Below, in pieces: positions 7,296-12,028 of a stretch of 12,028 bases of DNA. The first letter of the stretch is position 1. Every line of letters starts with the position of its first letter. Below the pieces are notes generated by a model. That model saw only the letters and a program-made list of their open reading frames with translations, was not told the DNA's origin and made no database searches. This DNA comes from Fibrobacter sp. UBA1313 (GTDB lineage Bacteria; Fibrobacterota; Fibrobacteria; Fibrobacterales; Fibrobacteraceae). The stretch is from the NCBI GenBank assembly GCA_002307115.1, contig DBTP01000193.1, forward strand, positions 1-12,028, written 5' to 3'. The position numbers and the translations under genes were made by a program.

Positions 7296-7308
7296 ATTTA
7301 CGACACAT

Positions 7309-9120
7309 ATGATGCATACTTTCCATATTCCCGTCATGGGAACCTGTTATACAGCCGATACACCGATTCGTTTGGCTCCCTTCGGAATTAATTCCGTTAT
7401 TTCACTTGTGGACGATTTGCTTTTAGAACGTTTACGTTCTTATTATGCAAAGGAGTATCAACTTCCTTACGAGCCCATCCCCCACAATGACGAAGATGGC
7501 AGAGCACATCGCATTACTGCTTACTTGAATTTGGTGAACACCATTGTGCGCAATAAATTTGAAAAAATTCAAAAGCTTCCCTTTGCGAAAAAGAACGAAA
7601 AGGATCGCTACTTTGCACTCTTGCCCGAATCCAACCCTCTGAGAGCCCGGTATTTTGAAATGCTGAGTCTCCCCAATGGTGCAGAACGCAAAGCCATTGA
7701 AGAGGAACTCACTCTTGCCATGAAACCCGGGTCTATTGACGTGAATATCATGGTCAAACTGGATAGAATGCCATTGAATGCCGCTGGGGAACCCTATCCG
7801 GAAGAATTCAGCGATGCCAAAGCCGCTCTCCGTGGCTACGCCCTTTCTGATTTGGAAGATAGCGGTATTGTTTTCAGTGCGGGCATCAATCAAAGCTTGT
7901 ATAACTACGTTTCTAAGTTCCGCGATTTTTACCGCGATACCAGCGGTGAGATTAAAAAGAAAATCATTGTCAAAATTTCTGATTTCCGCTCTGCACTGAT
8001 CCAAGGAAAATTCCTTGCCCGCAAAGGGTTGGAAGTAAGCGAATACCGTATTGAATCGGGACTCAATTGCGGCGGTCACGCTTTTGCAAGCCAGGGACAG
8101 TTGTTGCCAACACTTCTCCGCGAAATTCAGGAGAAGCGAGACTCCCTCGTCGACCAGTTTAATGCCTCCATCGAAAAATATTACAACCTCATGGGTTGGG
8201 ATTGCTGTTGCTTGTTAAAGGAGCGCAAACCAAGGCTCACCGTTCAAGGTGGTATTGGAACCTCTGGTGAAGACCGTCGTCTGCGCGAAAGCTATGGAAT
8301 GGATGGCACGGGCTGGGGATCTCCGTTCCTTCTCGTGCGTGAAGCAAGTTTGCTGGATGATGATACCCGCAAACAATTGATGGAATCGACTGAGAACGAA
8401 CTGTTTTTGAGCCATGCGTCTCCATTGGGCGTTCCGTTCAACAATATGCATACTTGCGGTTCTGAAGTGGCTCGTCTCAAAAATGTGGCAGCAGGTAAGC
8501 CTGGAATGCCTTGTTTCAAAGGATTCCTTCAAAATAATACCGAATTTACGGAACATCCCATTTGCCCCGCGTCGCACCAATATCAGAAGTTAAAGACTGA
8601 GCAAATTAAATCGATGGACATTAGCGAAAAAGAAAAAGCTACGATGTTAGAGCGCGTGTATGAGAGAGCTTGTATTTGCCATCAATTGGGCAATGCGGGC
8701 CTTATCGCACTCGGTCTCGTTCAGGCGGACAAAGCGCCTCAGGCCGTTTGTCCAGGGCCCAATATCGCCTATTTCAATCGTGAATATTCCTTAGAAGAAA
8801 TGATTGATCATATTTATGGTCGCTCTGCCTCTTTGGTTTCTAAGGATCGCCCTCATATGTTCGCCCAAGAAATGCGTATTTATACGAACTGGTATAAAGA
8901 AGAAGTCGAACGATTTGATGGTAATTCTGATTATGGTAAATGGCTTGACACTGCCGCAGTGAATCTCTATGAGAGCATGGACTACTGTTTGAAGATCGCG
9001 GAGGAAAAACCATATCCAGATGAAAATCTCGCAAGTATTACCACCGCTGTGAACACCTATCGTCCACAAATTGAGGCGGCGCGTGCAGAACTTTCGATGA
9101 AATCGGTGGCTGTGGCCTAA
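7309..9120 (+). CDS. Large conserved protein of unknown function, flavoprotein-like motifs
   Basis: With the ATG at 7309 (or 7312) it has 603 residues. Its opening (HTFHIPVMGTCYTADTPIRL) resembles, from memory, an uncharacterised family of anaerobic bacteria. Two segments recall FMN-binding TIM barrels of the nitronate monooxygenase/glutamate synthase type: SGLNCGGHAFASQG (C254, H257), similar to the AGGH motif, and VQGGIGTSGED (glycines from 314), similar to a phosphate-binding GGIGT loop. About 60 residues later lies SPLGVPFNN. The C-terminal third has cysteines at 383, 402, 419, 455, 457 and 481 in segments such as PICPAS, ACICHQ and AVCPGP, possibly for a metal or Fe-S centre. No signal peptide or membrane segment is seen. 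GAGGAG at 7282-7287 is 21 nt from the ATG, too far for a normal site; an in-frame TTG at 7267 would overlap the previous gene. Existence is certain; the fold reading is inference. Confidence 0.85.
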   Translation: MMHTFHIPVMGTCYTADTPIRLAPFGINSVISLVDDLLLERLRSYYAKEYQLPYEPIPHNDEDGRAHRITAYLNLVNTIVRNKFEKIQKLPFAKKNEKDRYFALLPESNPLRARYFEMLSLPNGAERKAIEEELTLAMKPGSIDVNIMVKLDRMPLNAAGEPYPEEFSDAKAALRGYALSDLEDSGIVFSAGINQSLYNYVSKFRDFYRDTSGEIKKKIIVKISDFRSALIQGKFLARKGLEVSEYRIESGLNCGGHAFASQGQLLPTLLREIQEKRDSLVDQFNASIEKYYNLMGWDCCCLLKERKPRLTVQGGIGTSGEDRRLRESYGMDGTGWGSPFLLVREASLLDDDTRKQLMESTENELFLSHASPLGVPFNNMHTCGSEVARLKNVAAGKPGMPCFKGFLQNNTEFTEHPICPASHQYQKLKTEQIKSMDISEKEKATMLERVYERACICHQLGNAGLIALGLVQADKAPQAVCPGPNIAYFNREYSLEEMIDHIYGRSASLVSKDRPHMFAQEMRIYTNWYKEEVERFDGNSDYGKWLDTAAVNLYESMDYCLKIAEEKPYPDENLASITTAVNTYRPQIEAARAELSMKSVAVA

Positions 9121-9122
9121 CG

Positions 9123-9878
9123 CTACGTCTTCGCAAAACCGATACGGGTCTGAAAATGGATCTGTGTCGGGTCGTTTGCGTTGACACCAAAAATATAAGC
9201 ATGATAATTCGTATTCGGAAAACGAATGATATTCACGTTCCCATCAAAAGGAACTTGGGATAAATAATTCATTTGTATGGAACGAATGGGATGTTCTTTA
9301 ATTTCCTGCAACGAAAGCGCATCCATTGCCCAATCTACATAGCGGCAATTATTCACATGTCTATTCATGTCAAGATCGCTATAACGGGCAAGTTTCGAAA
9401 GAACTAATTCAGGCGTTCCACTCACATCCAAAAGCTCCAGATTTTCAGAAATAGCCTGATGCTCCGGGAAAATGAGTGGTAAATAAGGGGCGGTTTCTGG
9501 ATCTTCAGCCTTGCCCGTTTTTAGGTTTATCAACAACCACGAAGAAGTCGCCTGTGCAACCGCATTCCCTTGGGCGTCGAAAATAGAATAATCTTTAAGA
9601 AACACCTTATGATTGAAAAAACCCTTGGTCCAGGTAGAAATAGTTAAGTGCTCTCCCCAGACAGGAATGTGATTGATCCGAAGTTTAATGCGAGAAATGG
9701 CATACGTATAGCCATGCTGCACCATTTTCCAAATACCAAAACCATTTTGTTCTGAGTCCAAAACAGCCGATTCTTCCATGAATCTATAAATACTAGAAAG
9801 GCGGAGATGACTGGTATGATCGCAATCCGAAAAACGAACGGTAAATTCTTTAGTACTGATTTCTTGTTGCAATGGCAT
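9123..9878 (-). CDS. Acyl-ACP thioesterase
   Basis: This 251-residue protein is a full-length bacterial member of the acyl-ACP thioesterase family (FatA/FatB type). It hydrolyses acyl-ACP to free fatty acid in the cytoplasm. It has two hotdog domains. The first (about 1-125) has FTVRFSDCDHTSHLRLSSIYRFMEE-type sequence followed by the long helix and WTKGF strand. The second (about 155-250) has the catalytic motif SDLDMNRHVNN with D170, N172 and H174, matching the Asp-Asn-His residues of plant thioesterases, and Y180-W183 after it. The start ATG has AGAGG (9886-9890) 7 nt upstream; this site lies inside the inverted repeat that bounds the adjacent segment. The stop is 2 nt from the stop of the convergent gene, with no terminator between. 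Chain-length specificity cannot be read from the sequence. Confidence 0.93.
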   Translation of the reverse strand: MPLQQEISTKEFTVRFSDCDHTSHLRLSSIYRFMEESAVLDSEQNGFGIWKMVQHGYTYAISRIKLRINHIPVWGEHLTISTWTKGFFNHKVFLKDYSIFDAQGNAVAQATSSWLLINLKTGKAEDPETAPYLPLIFPEHQAISENLELLDVSGTPELVLSKLARYSDLDMNRHVNNCRYVDWAMDALSLQEIKEHPIRSIQMNYLSQVPFDGNVNIIRFPNTNYHAYIFGVNANDPTQIHFQTRIGFAKT

Positions 9879-9880
9879 AA

Positions 9881-9897
9881 GGGTACCTCTAAAAATT
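9881..9897 (+). repeat. Left arm of 17-bp inverted repeat
   Basis: GGGTACCTCTAAAAATT here is the exact reverse complement of 10418-10434. It begins 2 bp from the thioesterase start codon and, on the minus strand, supplies that gene's AGAGG ribosome binding site. The bases immediately outside the two arms show no convincing target-site duplication. Confidence 0.95.
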
Positions 9898-10039
9898 GGT
9901 TTGCGAGAATGAAATCGAACGAGGTCGAGCTAGAAACACGAACACTTGTGCTTTAGCACGTAGTGAGAGTGATCCCTCATAGATGCCTTTGTGAAATGAG
10001 TGTGGAGCAGGAATGATTGTTGACCAAAACGAGTGCAGC

Positions 10040-10057
10040 GGGCATGCTTGCATGCCC
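10040..10057. repeat. 18-bp palindrome inside the structured segment
   Basis: GGGCATGCTTGCATGCCC has 8-bp arms around a TT centre. It is enclosed by the longer-range pair TTGTTGA/TCAACAA (10017-10023 and 10072-10078). Confidence 0.9.
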
Positions 10058-10092
10058 ATTGCCGAGTTGCATCAACAAGTGCGTAAGCACAA

Positions 10093-10135
10093 AAGTGGTG
10101 AATACTGGCTGTATTGATGCCTTTGGCATCCACTT
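10093..10135. other. Predicted three-way junction fold
   Basis: AAGTG (10093-10097) pairs with CACTT (10131-10135). Between them are two adjacent perfect hairpins: AATAC-TGGCT-GTATT (10101-10115) and GATGCC-TTT-GGCATC (10116-10130). All pairs are Watson-Crick, so either strand could fold. Adjacent hairpins closed by a common stem are more than chance dyads usually give, though this was judged by eye. Confidence 0.6.
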
Positions 10136-10369
10136 CGGCGCCTCGATCATGATCCCAAACAAGTTTGCGATCGTAATGCTCGGCTTGAATGCTCTTCAGC
10201 ACTTTGAATGACGACTGTTGCAAAAGCCGAGTACAATGGCAAAACTTGCTTTGGCATTGTTGAGGCTCAGCAACAGAACGAAGTTCACTATGGCGAAGTA
10301 CCGCAGTCGATTTGTTGCGGTGTCACGTTGTTCCATCCTCACCCCTACGGGGCCGGAGATCGGCTCTGC

Positions 10370-10402
10370 GAAGCCTGATGTTCCCCAGAGGGAACCGGCT
10401 TC
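10370..10402. other. Nested hairpin at the right end of the structured segment
   Basis: The outer stem GAAGCC (10370-10375) with GGCTTC (10397-10402) encloses a perfect GTTCCC-CAGA-GGGAAC hairpin (10380-10395). A competing stem, GGCT (10362-10365) with AGCC (10372-10375), shares bases with the outer stem, so two alternative folds are possible. Confidence 0.65.
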
Positions 10403-10417
10403 TGGTCATAGAAAATG

Positions 10418-10434
10418 AATTTTTAGAGGTACCC
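10418..10434 (-). repeat. Right arm of 17-bp inverted repeat
   Basis: AATTTTTAGAGGTACCC is the exact reverse complement of 9881-9897. It ends 6 bp from the stop codon of the cyclic-nucleotide-binding-like gene. On the plus strand the AGAGG here is followed by no start codon. Confidence 0.95.
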
Positions 10435-10440
10435 ATAGAA

Positions 10441-10914
10441 TTACTGCGCAAGTAAATGGCGAACGGAATGATTTGTGTATCGAAGACGCTTACTCAATAT
10501 TTCTGCAAGGTTTTTCATTACCCGAAAACCAATATCCGGGTGAACATCCAGAAAACCCATAAATTGAGTCGTATCCAGCCTCAAAAAACGTGCAGAAGAG
10601 GTAGCGACAATACGAGCACTGTGTACGTCATCTTCAATCATTGCCATTTCACCAATAATGGCCCCTTGGTGTAAACGACAGGCTTCCTGAAAAGACTCTT
10701 CGCCAGGCACAGAAAACTGAACTTCAATGCTACCCTCACTGACAATATAAAACTGGTCGGTCTGAGTTCCCTCTTCAATCAGAATTTCACCCGCATCCAA
10801 ATGCAACGGCGTCGCCAATAGGCTCATTTCCTTTAAAGAAGATTCCGGGATTCCCTTACAAAGATCCGAAGCCGCAAAAGTGGCTATGATCTGTGTTTCT
10901 GTATTTGTTTTCAT
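10441..10914 (-). CDS. Stand-alone cyclic-nucleotide-binding-like domain protein
   Basis: This 157-residue protein is a single CRP-type cNMP-binding domain. It has the opening F-x-GIP (19-23 region), LDAGEILIEEGTQTDQFYIVSEGSIEV (39-65), the phosphate-binding cassette GEMAMIEDDVHSAR (88-101) and a C-terminal helix (about 125-150, ending SKRLRY). No helix-turn-helix follows, so it is not a CRP-like DNA-binding regulator by itself; it may sense a ligand or partner, or act as a scaffold. The cassette usually has Arg two residues before the final Ala (RSA or RAA) to hold the cyclic phosphate; here that residue is H98, which may abolish or change ligand binding. No ribosome binding site is visible before the ATG at 10914. 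It runs in the same direction as the thioesterase, but the structured segment separates them. Confidence 0.85.
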   Translation of the reverse strand: MKTNTETQIIATFAASDLCKGIPESSLKEMSLLATPLHLDAGEILIEEGTQTDQFYIVSEGSIEVQFSVPGEESFQEACRLHQGAIIGEMAMIEDDVHSARIVATSSARFLRLDTTQFMGFLDVHPDIGFRVMKNLAEILSKRLRYTNHSVRHLLAQ

Positions 10915-10937
10915 ATTATTAATTTAAATTGCAAAAT
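10915..10937. promoter_or_regulatory. 23-bp divergent start region
   Basis: This very AT-rich gap separates two divergent ATG codons. It contains the palindrome AATTTAAATT (10921-10930), and CATATT/AATATG (10912-10917 and 10935-10940) form an almost concentric inverted repeat including both start codons. Neither gene has a Shine-Dalgarno sequence here. Promoters must overlap the opposite gene, or the transcripts are leaderless. Regulatory function is inferred. Confidence 0.35.
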
Positions 10938-12028
10938 ATGATTTCGCATACTCCTTTCTCTAGTTTTATCGTGATCCCCCCAGTAAAACACTTTCAAGGG
11001 CGAGTTCGACTCCCCGGCTCGAAGAGTATTTCGAACAGAACACTCCTTTTGTCGGCCTTAGCGGAAGGAGAAACGCGTATTCATCATTTACTGGCAAGTG
11101 ATGATACTCGCTACATGTGCGATGGTCTTCAGGCTTTAGGGGTTTCTGTGGTTCTCTCCGAAAATTTTTCGGAAGCGACAATCCAAGGGATGGCGGGGCC
11201 GTTCTGCGTAAAAGAAGCCGACTTATTTTTGGGAAATGCGGGTACCGCGATGCGTTCCCTTTGTGCCGCATCCACTCTTGGGGAAGGAAAGATCCGGCTT
11301 GCAGGGGAACAACGTATGACAGAGCGCCCGATTAGCGATTTAGTCGATGCGTTGCGCGTCATGGGGGCCTCCATTGATTATGAAACTACAGAAGGTTATC
11401 CTCCACTGCTGATTAATGCTCATGGATTAGCAGGGGGAACTGTTTCTGTTCGTGGAAACATTTCAAGCCAGTACCTTACTGCTCTTTTGATTAGTGGCCC
11501 TTATTGCCGAGAGCCTCTACATGTTGTCCTTAACGGAAACTTGATTTCGAAGCCCTATATTCAACTCACCATTGAAGCGATGAAAAATTTCGGGATTGAT
11601 GTGGTGAATAAGAATTTCGAAGAATTTTTTGTGCCGAAGGGCATTTATCACTCTCCTGGAGATTTTGATGTGGAGGGCGATGCATCCTCTGCAAGTTACC
11701 TCCTCGCTGGAGCGGCGATTGCGGGCGGTCCCGTACGCGTTGAAGGTTTAGATAAAAAGAGTGCTCAAGGCGATGTAAAATTTGCGGAAGTGCTACGTCG
11801 TATGGGAGCAAAAATTACTACGGGAGAAGGTTGGATCGAATGCTCCGCGGGTACAAAACTCAAAGCGGTGGATCTTGATTTGAACGATATTCCTGATGCA
11901 GCGATGACCCTCGCCGTACTTGCTCTATTTGCTAGTGGAACCACAACGATTCGAAATATTGGAAGCTGGCGCGTTAAAGAGACGGATCGCATTGCAGCCG
12001 TTGCCGCAGAACTCCGCAAAGTGGGAGC
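10938..12028 (+). CDS. aroA: 3-phosphoshikimate 1-carboxyvinyltransferase (EPSP synthase), 3' partial
   Basis: The frame is open from ATG 10938 to the window end: 363 residues of a protein usually about 430, so roughly 65-70 C-terminal residues are missing. The enzyme joins shikimate-3-phosphate and phosphoenolpyruvate in the cytoplasm, the sixth step of the shikimate pathway. Motifs line up closely with E. coli AroA: LPGSKSISNR (K29, R34), LGNAGTAMR (ending R106), GDASSASYLLAG, NDIPDAAM (catalytic D320) and NIGSWRVKETDR (E348). Residue 107, equivalent to E. coli Pro101, is Ser, a position where Ser is known to lower glyphosate sensitivity in Salmonella AroA. No ribosome binding site precedes the ATG; a GTG at 10971 would give a shorter protein and is a weaker alternative. 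Confidence 0.96.
   Translation, partial: MISHTPFSSFIVIPPVKHFQGRVRLPGSKSISNRTLLLSALAEGETRIHHLLASDDTRYMCDGLQALGVSVVLSENFSEATIQGMAGPFCVKEADLFLGNAGTAMRSLCAASTLGEGKIRLAGEQRMTERPISDLVDALRVMGASIDYETTEGYPPLLINAHGLAGGTVSVRGNISSQYLTALLISGPYCREPLHVVLNGNLISKPYIQLTIEAMKNFGIDVVNKNFEEFFVPKGIYHSPGDFDVEGDASSASYLLAGAAIAGGPVRVEGLDKKSAQGDVKFAEVLRRMGAKITTGEGWIECSAGTKLKAVDLDLNDIPDAAMTLAVLALFASGTTTIRNIGSWRVKETDRIAAVAAELRKVG

Larger units (their letters stand above)
9881..10434. other. 554-bp inverted-repeat-bounded, hairpin-rich segment without a clear gene
   Basis: The whole gap between the thioesterase and the cyclic-nucleotide-binding-like gene is this segment. Its ends are the two 17-bp arms. Inside are many short perfect stems: CACT/AGTG around GTGC-TTTA-GCAC (9943-9965); TTGTTGA (10017-10023) with TCAACAA (10072-10078); a palindrome at 10040-10057; GTGC-GTAA-GCAC (10079-10090); a three-way fold (10093-10135); CAAAC-AA-GTTTG (10156-10167); CTCGGCTT (10179-10186) with AAGCCGAG (10224-10231) enclosing TGCT-CTTC-AGCA; ACCGCA/TGCGGT (10300-10321); CCCC-TAC-GGGG (10342-10352); and a nested hairpin (10370-10402). 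The only sizeable open frame is on the minus strand (9930-10322), has no ATG start, and looks non-coding. It may be a non-autonomous mobile element, an invertible segment, or a structured leader; which one is not decidable from one copy. Confidence 0.7.

Noticed and set aside
7267..7308. TTG start at 7267 for the 603-residue protein
   Set aside because: It overlaps the preceding lipoprotein gene by 29 nt, and the added residues do not look like the family opening, which begins around MMHTFHIPVMG.
9930..10418. Overlapping ORFs on both strands inside the structured segment (9930-10223, 10017-10211, 10218-10418)
   Set aside because: They overlap one another on opposite strands, lack ribosome binding sites or normal starts, and consist largely of hairpin arms. 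I treat the region as non-coding.
9876..10440. Target-site duplication flanking the 17-bp inverted repeats
   Set aside because: The flanks (CATAA on the left, ATAGA on the right) do not match as a direct repeat next to the arms beyond a single base, so transposition cannot be claimed from them.
5640..10440. CRISPR array or phage region
   Set aside because: No regularly spaced direct repeats, integrase, or phage structural genes are seen anywhere in the window.

Overview
The window looks like chromosomal DNA of a strictly anaerobic, Gram-negative, fermentative bacterium. A sodium-pumping methylmalonyl-CoA decarboxylase operon lies beside a succinate-type CoA transferase, which points to succinate/propionate metabolism. 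Gene content and general feel fit a Fibrobacter-like gut anaerobe, or a relative in the Fibrobacterota/Bacteroidota neighbourhood. That placement is inference from gene content; there is no rRNA here to prove it.

Layout. (1) 1-5469, plus strand: an energy-metabolism operon. It holds a CoA transferase (5' end cut off by the window), then mmdA, an enlarged OadG/MmdD-like membrane subunit, the biotin carrier and the OadB/MmdB-like membrane subunit, closed by two tandem intrinsic terminators. The A-D-C-B order is the one known from classical methylmalonyl-CoA decarboxylases. Together they would move CoA between propionyl-CoA and succinate and decarboxylate methylmalonyl-CoA to propionyl-CoA while exporting Na+. 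(2) 5470-5880: no protein gene. 5470-5639 shows nothing I can name; after it come a minus-strand tRNA-His(GTG) with its own promoter and terminator, and the terminator of the next minus-strand gene. (3) 5881-6249, minus: a small basic protein with two zinc-finger-like Cys/His units. (4) 6411-9120, plus: a ComEC-type metallo-beta-lactamase-fold lipoprotein, then a large conserved protein of unknown function with flavoprotein-like glycine motifs and many cysteines. (5) 9123-10914, minus: an acyl-ACP thioesterase and, upstream, a stand-alone cyclic-nucleotide-binding-like protein. Between them is a 554-bp segment bounded by a perfect 17-bp inverted repeat and packed with hairpins. (6) 10938-end, plus: aroA (EPSP synthase, 3' end cut off), starting only 23 bp from the divergent gene.

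The least ordinary part is 9881-10434. It is bounded by inverted repeats, rich in structure and without a convincing gene, and the repeat at its thioesterase end carries that gene's ribosome binding site. It could be a small non-autonomous mobile element, an invertible segment, or a structured leader RNA. Other points of interest are the 603-residue unknown protein, the double Cys/His protein, the long N-terminal tail on the MmdD-like subunit, and a serine in AroA at the position of E. coli Pro101.
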